A stretch of DNA of 64,000 bases from Oxalobacteraceae bacterium (GTDB lineage Bacteria; Pseudomonadota; Gammaproteobacteria; Burkholderiales; Burkholderiaceae_D), in the NCBI GenBank assembly GCA_900299005.1, contig OMID01000067.1:1-64000 (forward strand), read 5' to 3'. The translations under genes and the position numbers were made by a program. Below, piece after piece: positions 20,733 to 29,981 of this stretch (its first letter is position 1; the number at the start of each line of letters is the position of its first letter). The notes under the pieces were generated by a model. The model was not told the origin of the DNA. It worked only from the letters and a program-made list of their open reading frames with translations, and searched no databases.

Positions 20733-20790
20733 TTAATTCCCCTCGAAGTCCCGGTTACAAATATCTGAATTGTTCACCCTGTTGGTATAA

Positions 20791-20810
20791 GTCACACTTT
20801 GCGGTGTGAC
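20791..20810. promoter_or_regulatory. Perfect inverted repeat GTCACAC-N6-GTGTGAC, possible operator
   Basis: gtcacactttgcggtgtgac upstream of acyl-CoA dehydrogenase start. Confidence 0.4.
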
Positions 20811-20890
20811 TGTCTCTGCTGCATGGCAGCATGCGTTAGCGTGTTTCAGGTTGATATCCACGCGTGCCTCATCTTCCAACAGGACTCTCC

Positions 20891-22051
20891 ATGTCAGTCT
20901 CAAGTAGCGATCATCAGGACATTCGCGATGCGATACGCGATCTGTGCGCAGCGTTCCCTGCCGACTATTTTCGTCAGGTGGATGAAGAGCGTGCCTACCC
21001 CGAGGCCTTTGTCGATGCGCTGACTCAGGCCGGGTGGCTGGCCGCGCTGATACCCGTAGAGTATGGTGGTTCAGGCCTCGGCATGGTCGAAGCGTCGGTG
21101 ATCATGGAAGAGATCAACCGCAACGGAGGCAACTCCGGAGCCTGCCACGGCCAGATGTACAACATGGGTACGCTGCTGCGCCACGGCTCGAGTGCGCAAA
21201 AGAACTTTTATCTTCCCAAAATTGCCAGCGGCGAGTTGCGACTGCAGTCGATGGGGGTCACCGAGCCGACCACGGGAACCGACACGACCAAGATCAAGAC
21301 CACGGCGGTAAAAAAAGGGGATCGCTATGTGGTGAATGGTCAGAAAGTCTGGATCTCGCGCATTCAGCACTCTGATCTCATGATTCTGCTGGCACGCACG
21401 ACACCACTGGCAGAGGTTACGAAAAAATCCGAGGGTATGTCGATATTCATCGTTGACCTGCGCGACTCGATCGGCAACGGTATGGAAGTTCGACCGATCC
21501 GCAACATGGTCAATCACGAGACCAATGAACTCTTTTTCGAAAATCTGGAAATCCCCGCCGAGAACCTGATCGGTGAGGAGGGCAAAGGGTTCAAATACAT
21601 TCTTGACGGGCTCAACGCCGAACGAGCGTTGATTGCGGCCGAGTGCATTGGCGACGGTTACTGGTTCATCGACAAGGTGACCAAGTACGTCAATGAACGC
21701 GTAGTCTTTGGTCGCCCTATCGGTCAGAACCAGGGCGTGCAATTCCCGATCGCGAAAGCCTATGTGAATATCGAAGCGGCCAGCCTGATGCGCTACAAGG
21801 CCTGTGAGCTTTTTGATGCCGGCAAACCTTGCGGCGCCGAGGCCAACATGGCGAAGATGCTGGCGGCAGACGCCTCGTGGGAAGCCGCCAACGCCTGTCT
21901 GCAATATCACGGTGGCTTCGGTTTCGCGGCCGAGTATGACGTTGAGCGCAAATTCCGCGAGACGCGGCTGTATCAGGTCGCACCTATCTCAACCAATCTC
22001 ATCCTTTCTTACGTCGCTGAGCATATCCTGGGTATGCCGCGCTCTTTCTAG
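20891..22051 (+). CDS. acyl-CoA dehydrogenase
   Basis: MGVTEPTTGTDTTKIKTTA, VWISRIQHSDLM, QYHGGFGFAAEYDVERKFRETRLYQVAPISTNLI; start at ATG 20891 after ggactctcc. Confidence 0.92.
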   Translation: MSVSSSDHQDIRDAIRDLCAAFPADYFRQVDEERAYPEAFVDALTQAGWLAALIPVEYGGSGLGMVEASVIMEEINRNGGNSGACHGQMYNMGTLLRHGSSAQKNFYLPKIASGELRLQSMGVTEPTTGTDTTKIKTTAVKKGDRYVVNGQKVWISRIQHSDLMILLARTTPLAEVTKKSEGMSIFIVDLRDSIGNGMEVRPIRNMVNHETNELFFENLEIPAENLIGEEGKGFKYILDGLNAERALIAAECIGDGYWFIDKVTKYVNERVVFGRPIGQNQGVQFPIAKAYVNIEAASLMRYKACELFDAGKPCGAEANMAKMLAADASWEAANACLQYHGGFGFAAEYDVERKFRETRLYQVAPISTNLILSYVAEHILGMPRSF

Positions 22052-22067
22052 TCCACCGGAGGACGTC

Positions 22068-23447
22068 ATGAAGACCACTGTCACGCCCAGTGCACAGCTC
22101 GCTGATTTTGTCGCCGAACTGACCTACGACGATATTCCGGTCGAGGTGATGCGGCGGGCGGAGGATTTGTTCCTCGACTGGTTTGGCTCCGCACTGGCGG
22201 GCAAAGTTGGTCGTCCGGTACAGGCTATTGAGGCGTTTGCACGCGAGATGGGACCACCGCAGGGTCGCGCGGAGGTGCTGATCACTCGGCGCAAGACATC
22301 ACCCCTGTTTGCCGCAATGATCAACGGCGCATCGTCTCACTACATCGAGCAGGATGATGTGCACAATGGGTCGGTGTTTCATCCGGCGGCAGTGATTTTC
22401 CCTGCGGTGCTGGCAGTGGCGCAAGATCGTGGGTTGGGAGGCAAGGCGATGATGACCGCAGCGGTCGCCGGGTACGAGGCGGGGATACGCATCGGCGAAT
22501 TCATGGGCCGTTCGCATTACAAGGTTTTCCACACCACGGGTACGGTCGGCACGGTGGCCGCAGCGGTGGCGGTGGGTAACCTGATCAATCTCACCCCGGA
22601 AAAAATGCAGCATGCGATCGGCTCCGCGGGCACGCAAGCCGCGGGTCTGTGGGAATTTTTGAAGGATGCGGCGGACTCCAAGCAGCTCCACACGGCCAAG
22701 GCAGCGGCAGACGGCCTGATGGCTGCTGTACTGGCTGAGAAAGGCTTCACAGGTGCAAAACAGGTACTGGAAGGTGCCAAGGGAATGGCGGCCGGCATGT
22801 CGCAGGATGCCCATGTCGGGTGCCTGACCGATCGGCTGGGTGAGCGCTGGGCGACGATCGAGACCTCGTTCAAATTCCATGCCTCGTGTCGTCATACCCA
22901 CCCGGCCGCGGATGCCTTATTGCAGCTCATGCAGCAGCATGGCCTCAAGGCGGACCAGATTGCATCGGTGACGACGCATGTTCACCAGGGCGCGCTTGAT
23001 GTGTTGGGTCCGGTCGTAGATCCACGAACCGTGCATCAGGCAAAATTCTCCATGGGGACGGTGCTCGGGCTGATCGCCGAGTATGGCAAGGCAGGCGTGA
23101 CCGAATTTGAGCAATGCTTTCGCGAGACCCGCGTGCAGGATTTTCGCCAGCGCGTCAGCATGGCGCTCGATTCCGAGGTCGATGGGGCATATCCTGCGCG
23201 CTGGATCGGCAAGGTCACGGTGAAGACCGTGGATGGACGCGAACTCACTGGGCGGGTCGATGAACCCAAGGGTGATCCCGGCAACACCTTGTCACGCGCC
23301 GAGCTGGAGGCCAAGGCGATATCGCTGGCAGCGTTTGCTGGTGCGGCCACGGCAGCGGAGATGCGTTCGACCATGGATAGCATCTGGGCGATCGCAAACT
23401 GCAAGACGGTAACGGATCTGCTGCCGCCGTGGTCTCAGGATATCTGA
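22068..23447 (+). CDS. MmgE/PrpD family protein
   Basis: LADFVAELTYDDIPVEVMRRAEDLFLDWFGSALAG, HYIEQDDVHNGSVFHPAAVIFPAVLA, FKFHASCRHTHPAADAL. Confidence 0.92.
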   Translation: MKTTVTPSAQLADFVAELTYDDIPVEVMRRAEDLFLDWFGSALAGKVGRPVQAIEAFAREMGPPQGRAEVLITRRKTSPLFAAMINGASSHYIEQDDVHNGSVFHPAAVIFPAVLAVAQDRGLGGKAMMTAAVAGYEAGIRIGEFMGRSHYKVFHTTGTVGTVAAAVAVGNLINLTPEKMQHAIGSAGTQAAGLWEFLKDAADSKQLHTAKAAADGLMAAVLAEKGFTGAKQVLEGAKGMAAGMSQDAHVGCLTDRLGERWATIETSFKFHASCRHTHPAADALLQLMQQHGLKADQIASVTTHVHQGALDVLGPVVDPRTVHQAKFSMGTVLGLIAEYGKAGVTEFEQCFRETRVQDFRQRVSMALDSEVDGAYPARWIGKVTVKTVDGRELTGRVDEPKGDPGNTLSRAELEAKAISLAAFAGAATAAEMRSTMDSIWAIANCKTVTDLLPPWSQDI

Positions 23448-23472
23448 GGCGACTTCACGGCCTTGTTCGGGT

Positions 23473-24450
23473 TCAGGTTCCAACCAGCACGCGTTCGACA
23501 AACAGCGCCAGCCCGACGACCAGCACCACCGCAGACACACTGCGTACCACGCGGGACTCATGCGCTGTTTTCCGCAGTTGCATCAATAAGGGCACGGCAA
23601 TCAGGACGGCGACCAGTTGCCCTGCCTCGACACCCAGATTGAAATTGAGCAGCGACCAGATCAGGCTGTCTTTGGGCAGCCCGATCTCTTTGAGCACGGA
23701 AGAGAAGCCAAAACCGTGAACCAGACCGAACAGGAAGCTGACCTGCCATCGATGGGACACGGCCAAGCGCGGGAACAGATTTTCAAAGGCGACATACGCA
23801 ATGGATAGCGCGATCACCGCTTCCACCAGCGTCGACGGCAGGGTGATGATATCGAGGGCAGCAGCCCCCAGCGTGATGCTGTGTGCCACCGTGAAGGCGG
23901 TGATGATCTTGAGCAGCGAGACCAGATTGCCACCGCAGAGAATCAGCGCCAGCAGAAACAGCAGATGATCGTAGCCGGTGGCGATGTGCTCAATACCGAG
24001 CAAGAAAAAACTGGCCGCGCCCTGTGGGGGCTGCGCGCCTGCCAAAGAGAGGCGTGCTTCGCGCTCCGTGGCTGAAAAATTCAGTGAACTGCTCCCACCG
24101 TCCCAGGTCAGCACGGCGATGACATGATGCTTCTCGCCGAGAGAATCGGCCATGTCATCGCGGACAACGAGCTCCTTTGGCGAGGCAGGGCACTGGTAAT
24201 CCACCTGCATGCCCTGAGGTTCGGAGGCAAGGCAAGGCTGACCATCGGCGGTGACGCTGACTTTTTCTCGAATCAGACGAACAAGCGAGGCATCATCCGC
24301 CGAGCCGGTCGTCGGCGTGAAACGGTAGCTGACCTCGGCACCATCAATGCTGATTGCAGCAAAGCCGGTCGCATCGCCCGAGTGAGCGAGTGCTAGCGGC
24401 GAGGCCAGAATCGCCAGCAGCCCCAGCAAGACACCGAGCCCGTGTCTCAT
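23473..24450 (-). CDS. HupE/UreJ family membrane protein
   Basis: FFLLGIEHIATGYDHLLFLLALILCGG, FTVAHSITLGAAALD, SFLFGLVHGFGFSSVLKEIG. Confidence 0.9.
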   Translation of the reverse strand: MRHGLGVLLGLLAILASPLALAHSGDATGFAAISIDGAEVSYRFTPTTGSADDASLVRLIREKVSVTADGQPCLASEPQGMQVDYQCPASPKELVVRDDMADSLGEKHHVIAVLTWDGGSSSLNFSATEREARLSLAGAQPPQGAASFFLLGIEHIATGYDHLLFLLALILCGGNLVSLLKIITAFTVAHSITLGAAALDIITLPSTLVEAVIALSIAYVAFENLFPRLAVSHRWQVSFLFGLVHGFGFSSVLKEIGLPKDSLIWSLLNFNLGVEAGQLVAVLIAVPLLMQLRKTAHESRVVRSVSAVVLVVGLALFVERVLVGT

Positions 24451-25079
24451 TTTTTATGGACAGCGACACCTTCTGATGCGGACGAAGGCGGCATCATGGG
24501 TGCCGGATTTTTGCTCACCGCATCGATCATGGCCATCAGGCTCGTGATCTGGTACTCGGCGATGGTCACGGCCTCCTTCGCACCGACGGGAAGCACATAG
24601 CGGCTGTAGCCATCGGGGCTGACGATGCCGATTGCAAAGCGTGCGATCGGATCGGTTTTCCCGGGCTGATAGACCATCACAAGAATATCGGGCCGGCTGA
24701 CGCCATATTCATCGCTTCCCGGCTGCAGAGGAATTGGCTGCTCCTTCTGGGTACGGCTGAACATGGTAATGGCCTCTGCAATCGTGTTAGCCGAGAGAGG
24801 GTCAGCACGGTGCGCATGCGCTCGGGCATCACGCGCATCTTGCTGGCCGTGATAAAACCATGTGCCTTTATCATCGTGCTCAAAACGGTGTAACTGACCT
24901 TTGCGCAGGATCTCGATAGCGCCTATCTGGTCAAGCGGAACCGGTATCAAAAATTTGTCCGAGTGACCAGACGGCACCTCAATGGTGCTCGACAATTGGC
25001 GCTCTTTGAAGAAAATGATCGTTGCCAGCACGCCCACGGCAATCCAGAGCGCGACCAGCTTGTTTCTGCGGCTGCTCAT
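24447..25079 (-). CDS. DUF4340-like protein of Gld-like ABC operon
   Basis: Short membrane-anchored protein directly downstream of and overlapping a GldG-like gene; position and size typical of DUF4340. Confidence 0.7.
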   Translation of the reverse strand: MSSRRNKLVALWIAVGVLATIIFFKERQLSSTIEVPSGHSDKFLIPVPLDQIGAIEILRKGQLHRFEHDDKGTWFYHGQQDARDARAHAHRADPLSANTIAEAITMFSRTQKEQPIPLQPGSDEYGVSRPDILVMVYQPGKTDPIARFAIGIVSPDGYSRYVLPVGAKEAVTIAEYQITSLMAMIDAVSKNPAPMMPPSSASEGVAVHKK

Positions 25080-26698
25080 CGACGCCTCCACCATACCGCC
25101 ACGCCCAGAGCCGCCATCAGCAAGGGAACCAGAATCAGTGACATGATGAACGTGGCTTTCATCTGTGTGTTGGTCATATTGACCACCGGCAGGTCATAAG
25201 TGCGTGGCTCAAGTCCGATGAGGTTCTCACGCATCGCAAGATAATTGACGGAATTCAGAAACAAGGCACCATTGCCAAGGATATGGAAAAAGGAATTGGT
25301 CGCAAAATCCGAGTCACCCGCAACAATGATGCGGGATGGCTTGCGATCTGTGGCCACCGACTCATTTTTTATTTTTTCTCCACGCAGCTCCTTCATCACG
25401 AGGGTGGCTGAGTCTACCGTGTTGGCGTTGAAGCTGGCGGCCAGCACCATGGTCAGCGGCCCGGGCTTGCTGACACCTTGCACGAACCCCGCGCGAGAGC
25501 GATCGTTCGAGGTGAAACTCTTGTTGGAGGAATTCACCAAGGGACGAATGCGCACACCCGGAACCGGCTTTGCGGCAGGCATTAGCGCCCGCACACCGGG
25601 GAAGAAGGTCAGGGGTAATTTTGAGGTGACCTCATGGCGGTTGTAGTCGGTCACTGCCGGGGCAGAAACATCGGCCCAGAAGTGGCTGGCTTCGTCGATG
25701 ACCATGCCTTTGTCCATCACGATGCCGTACTTGGCCAGAATGGGATCCAGACCCACGTCGGTGAAAGGATCAAGGAGGAACAAGCCGTTGTGTCCCGTGT
25801 CGAGATACGTCTCGATGGCTTTGATCTCGTGGGGCATGTAAGGCAAGGTCGGGCCAATGACGATCACGAGCGAGCAGCGATCCAGATCTGCCGATTTGCT
25901 CGCCAGTGATATTTTTTCTACGACGTAGTTGAGTGTCTCCAGAGCACCTCGCGCTTTTGCCATGCCATGGTTCTCGTGTACTACGACCTTTTGCTCGAGT
26001 CCGTGCGAATGTCCGGCATTGCCTTCGGTGTGATCATGCGACTCCAGACTGAATGGATCGGGTTCACCGTGACCTTCGACAAAGCAGGCGAGTTGCTGCT
26101 TCCCCTGCGTGACGCGCAGTATGCCGTTGGCAATATCGGTTTCCGTAGGTCCGTTTACGGTGAGCTTACGGCCATCACTTTCCATCAGCGCCGTGCCAGA
26201 GAATTCAACGCCACGCATCTTGGCCTGCGAGGGGTTGAGCATGGGATCAAAGAACTCGATCGATATTTTGTCGTTCTGAGCGGCGATCTGCTCATAGAGC
26301 TCGACGGTTTCACGCATGCCTCTATCGTGGAAGAACGTGATATGCACAGGCTTGTCGATCGACTTGAGCATGTGGATCGTTTGCGGCGCCAGCGAGTGCT
26401 CGCGATTGGCGGTCATGTCGATGCGGGACGGGAATAGTGCTGCCACCCAGGCAATGCCAGCGAGGAGGGCGAGGAGGCCGAGCGTCATCAACACGAGCTC
26501 GCCACGCTGGCCTCGGACCAGCAGGGCCAGCTCCTCACGCAACTGCCACGACGACACGCCGGTGAGTGCTGTACCTGACAGCAGGAGCACGATCGCGAGC
26601 AGCGAAGAATTAACGATCAGGGCACTGGCAAATGCAGCACCGGCCAACAGCAACAAGCCGGCAATGAGCAACAGGCCGTAACGAAATGAGTTATCCAT
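25076..26698 (-). CDS. GldG-like ABC-type transport system protein
   Basis: LFPSRIDMTANREHSLAPQTIHMLKSIDKPVHITFF...; LACFVEGHGEPD; C-terminal TM. Confidence 0.85.
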   Translation of the reverse strand: MDNSFRYGLLLIAGLLLLAGAAFASALIVNSSLLAIVLLLSGTALTGVSSWQLREELALLVRGQRGELVLMTLGLLALLAGIAWVAALFPSRIDMTANREHSLAPQTIHMLKSIDKPVHITFFHDRGMRETVELYEQIAAQNDKISIEFFDPMLNPSQAKMRGVEFSGTALMESDGRKLTVNGPTETDIANGILRVTQGKQQLACFVEGHGEPDPFSLESHDHTEGNAGHSHGLEQKVVVHENHGMAKARGALETLNYVVEKISLASKSADLDRCSLVIVIGPTLPYMPHEIKAIETYLDTGHNGLFLLDPFTDVGLDPILAKYGIVMDKGMVIDEASHFWADVSAPAVTDYNRHEVTSKLPLTFFPGVRALMPAAKPVPGVRIRPLVNSSNKSFTSNDRSRAGFVQGVSKPGPLTMVLAASFNANTVDSATLVMKELRGEKIKNESVATDRKPSRIIVAGDSDFATNSFFHILGNGALFLNSVNYLAMRENLIGLEPRTYDLPVVNMTNTQMKATFIMSLILVPLLMAALGVAVWWRRR

Positions 26699-26723
26699 GG
26701 ATCAAAAGCCAAGTAAAGACGGT

Positions 26724-27440
26724 TCAGCGGCGCAATTGCAGGTAGGTGGTGTTGAGCGTCAGCGCAGCGCTGATCACGGCCAGGAAGTAGATCACGCCTT
26801 CCGAGCGAAGCAAGCCACGGATGAAGTCGGCAAAATGCAGGGCAAAGGACAAGTGAGCAACTAGATCACGCAATAGCGTTGATGATTGCAATTGCTGCAA
26901 ATGGCCCACGAACCAAAAACCGAGCAGCACCGGAATGGTGATCAGCGCCGCGACGATCTGGTTTTCGGTCAGTGCGGAGAAAAACTGACCTATGGCAATG
27001 CAGGTCATACCTAGCAGGATGAAACCGATATATCCCGAGACGATGTTAAGCGTTTGAGGCGTGCCGTAGAGGTACAGGGGCACGAGATTGATGCAGGTAG
27101 CCCCCGTCATCAGAAGAAAAATGCTGACTGCCCCAAGGTATTTTCCGACAACGACTTGCCAAGTATCGATGGGCAGCGTCATCAAGAGCTCCATCGTTCG
27201 GGCATTGTACTCAGCGGAGAAAATTCTCATCGTGAGAACGGGCATGATGATCAGTAGCAGAATACCCATGTTCTGCAGTGTCGAATCCATCGTGCCGACG
27301 CCGGTCAGAAAAATATTGTAGGTAAAAAAATAGCCTGTGCCGAGCAAAAAAACGGCAATCACGAAGTAGGCGATGGGGGAGCGAAAATAGCTCAGAATTT
27401 CTTTGACGTAGATGGCTCGAAGGCCGGTCAGTGCGTTCAT
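26724..27440 (-). CDS. ABC transporter permease (GldF/NosY-like)
   Basis: YVKEILSYFRSPIAYFVIAVFLLGTGYFF, NARTMELLMTLPIDTWQVVVGKYLGA. Confidence 0.88.
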   Translation of the reverse strand: MNALTGLRAIYVKEILSYFRSPIAYFVIAVFLLGTGYFFTYNIFLTGVGTMDSTLQNMGILLLIIMPVLTMRIFSAEYNARTMELLMTLPIDTWQVVVGKYLGAVSIFLLMTGATCINLVPLYLYGTPQTLNIVSGYIGFILLGMTCIAIGQFFSALTENQIVAALITIPVLLGFWFVGHLQQLQSSTLLRDLVAHLSFALHFADFIRGLLRSEGVIYFLAVISAALTLNTTYLQLRR

Positions 27441-28411
27441 GCGGCCTCCTTGTGAGTGTCCGCATTGATGGCGCCGCCTTCGTGCCCGATATAGCTAAGG
27501 AAGACGTTTTCTAATGTCGGCTGGCGTCGCTCGAGACGGAACAGCTCGCCAGCGCCAGTCACGGCACGGGCGATTCGGGCCTCGATGCCTTCTTCGTTGT
27601 GCACGAGGCAATCGATGCTGTGCACGCCAGAACGGACTGGGTGAGGGCGAATGAGAAGCCCCGTGACGCCATCCACAGCGCGCAGCGATTGCTCAAGCGC
27701 GTGGGTGTCTCCGCTGGCATCGACGATGACGCTATTGCTCTGGTCGGCTTTGCGCTGCAGGCCCTCCGGTGAATCCACCGCAAGCACGCGACCACCGTTG
27801 ATGATGGCCACCCGCTGACAAATCAGGGTGACCTCGGGAAGAATGTGGGTGGAGATCAGGACCGAGTTTTCTCGACCAAAATTGCGGATCACTTCGCGGG
27901 TTTCCTGAATCTGCCCCGGATCCAGACCTGCGGTCGGCTCATCAAGCAGCAGCACCGAGGGATCTCCCAGCAGCGCCTGGGCAAGTCCGACTCGCTGCTT
28001 GTATCCCTTGGAGAGTTTGTAACACTCCTTGGTGGTGACTGCCTCGAGGCGGCAAGCCGCAATGACGCGATCGAGTTCATGCGGGATTCGGGCGGCGGGA
28101 ACGCCTTTGGCGTGCGCGACGAACCTTAAGTAGGTCGTGACGTCGAGCACATCATAGAGGGGGGGTGATTCGGGCAGGTAGCCGAGCCGCGCGGCGGCCT
28201 CATTGCGCTGCGTGGCCATGTCGTAGCCCGCTACTGTCACTGTGCCGGAAGTCGCTTCGGTGAATCCGGCGATCATGCGCATGGTAGTTGTCTTGCCAGC
28301 CCCGTTGGGGCCCAGGAAACCGACAATCTCCCCTTTTTTCACATCGAACGAGATATTGTGGATGATGGTCTTGGAGCCGTAACGTTTTACGACGTTATCT
28401 AGTTCTATCAT
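27437..28411 (-). CDS. ABC transporter ATP-binding protein (GldA-like)
   Basis: Walker A GPNGAGKTTT, LSKGYKQRVGLAQALLGDPSVLLLDEPTAGLDP. Confidence 0.95.
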   Translation of the reverse strand: MIELDNVVKRYGSKTIIHNISFDVKKGEIVGFLGPNGAGKTTTMRMIAGFTEATSGTVTVAGYDMATQRNEAAARLGYLPESPPLYDVLDVTTYLRFVAHAKGVPAARIPHELDRVIAACRLEAVTTKECYKLSKGYKQRVGLAQALLGDPSVLLLDEPTAGLDPGQIQETREVIRNFGRENSVLISTHILPEVTLICQRVAIINGGRVLAVDSPEGLQRKADQSNSVIVDASGDTHALEQSLRAVDGVTGLLIRPHPVRSGVHSIDCLVHNEEGIEARIARAVTGAGELFRLERRQPTLENVFLSYIGHEGGAINADTHKEAA

Positions 28412-28436
28412 TGCTGCCTTGGACTACGTTGGTAAA

Positions 28437-28464
28437 AAAAAGCCCCCACGAGAGGGGGCTTTTT
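28437..28464 (-). terminator. Rho-independent terminator downstream of MBL gene
   Basis: aaaaagccccc acgaga gggggcttttt. Confidence 0.85.
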
Positions 28465-28483
28465 CACTGCATGAAGCAAGAAC

Positions 28484-29347
28484 TTAATTATGCCACTTGT
28501 TGCCGTTTTTCGAGAACTGATCACCGTCATGGGCCATGAACAGCTTGGCGCCCTCAAGGTCACGCATACGCTTGAGTTTGTTCAGTGAATCAGTGTAAGC
28601 CTGAATGCTGAAGTTGAGGCCAGCAGGATAGCCATCGAGGTTTTCCTGCATCCAGATCGCGTCCTGAGACATGATCACGGTTTGGCCGCTCTTGAGCTTG
28701 ACCTTCATCGACTGGTGACCAATCGTGTGGCCAGGCGTGGAGAGGATCTTCACGCTGCCATCGCCGAACAGATCATAGTCGCCGTCCAGTTCATAGAAGT
28801 CGTAGTCACGAGCGGACACCAGATCGTTCAGAACGAAGGTGCCATTCGTGGCGCGACCCTGGAACTTCTCGGGCCAGTAGCCTTGGTAGAGTTCCTTCTT
28901 CTGGAACACGTGAACGGCTTTGGGGAACAGGGCGATATTGCCGGTGTGGTCAAGGTGGCTGTGCGAAGTCACGACCACTTTGACGTCATCAGCTTTGATG
29001 CCGAGCTTGGCCAGCTGCTGATCGATCACGTCCGAACGCTTCTGGGTAGGCTTCAAGAAGTCGCAGCTGCCAGCAGCCCAGTACTTTTTGCAGTTGTCAG
29101 CGCCATCGGAGATCGCTACGTTGTTACCCGTGTCAAATACAACGACGCCCTTGGGATGTTTCAGGATCCACATGGAGACGGGAATCGTAATGTCCTTGGC
29201 TTTGGGGTAGGTCGGGATCAGGCCCTGAATGTTAAAGGGACCGAAGAAACCACTGGTCGCCCAGTAGAGTTCTTGCGATTGTGCTGACGGAGCCGTGCTG
29301 ATGCACAGTGCAGCCAGCATGGATGCCAACAAACCGGTTTTTTTCAT
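28484..29347 (-). CDS. MBL-fold hydrolase, N-acyl homoserine lactonase-like family, exported
   Basis: Signal peptide MKKTGLLASMLAALCISTAPSAQSQE; HSHLDHTGN motif; STPGHTIGHQSM; AHDGDQF. Confidence 0.88.
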   Translation of the reverse strand: MKKTGLLASMLAALCISTAPSAQSQELYWATSGFFGPFNIQGLIPTYPKAKDITIPVSMWILKHPKGVVVFDTGNNVAISDGADNCKKYWAAGSCDFLKPTQKRSDVIDQQLAKLGIKADDVKVVVTSHSHLDHTGNIALFPKAVHVFQKKELYQGYWPEKFQGRATNGTFVLNDLVSARDYDFYELDGDYDLFGDGSVKILSTPGHTIGHQSMKVKLKSGQTVIMSQDAIWMQENLDGYPAGLNFSIQAYTDSLNKLKRMRDLEGAKLFMAHDGDQFSKNGNKWHN

Positions 29348-29981
29348 GAGTCTTCCTCCGTGTGGTGATAAATCGCCTAATACGCGCGGTTTGGCCGATT
29401 CCCCGTTGCCGTTCTGTAGCGCAGGGCGCCCAGCCGATTATTTTTGTTTTACGACATGGGACAAGAGGCGTCTGGATGACCCAAACGCCTGTTGTCTTGG
29501 AAACATGTTGCATGGGTCTTTTTTTCCTGTCAACACCCATTTACGACCTGGCAGTCAACGACCACGGGACAAGGGGGCAAAGCGAGCCGCAATGTTGCGC
29601 TGCACTGTCATAGGTAAAACAGCGCAAAAGCAGGCTCCGACATCGGCAATGCAAGATGAACCATATTTGACTATTCCTGGTTTCGTATTTTCAAAATAAG
29701 CTCTTAAAAAATCTCTGCTTGCCGAATAAATCGTGCTCGGTCAGACTGCAGCGACTACTAAAAGAAGGCAAATAAAAGCATAGCCAATTAATTAATAAAC
29801 GGGGTCTGGTCGACACCTGATCCAAGCGCGATTGAGCCCCTCCGTGCTGGGGCAATCGGTCGCAGGCAGTTACGCAGAAGCGCGTTCTCCCCACCCGGAA
29901 TTCCTCCTGCCGCGCGCTGTCGCGCTAAAAATCCCCTGCAGATCAAAGAGTTGAAAAGATTTTTTCGTCGGAGACTTAAGT

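Noticed and set aside
21071-21910. 279-aa antisense ORF inside acyl-CoA dehydrogenase
   Set aside because: Opposite-strand codon shadow of a clear family member.
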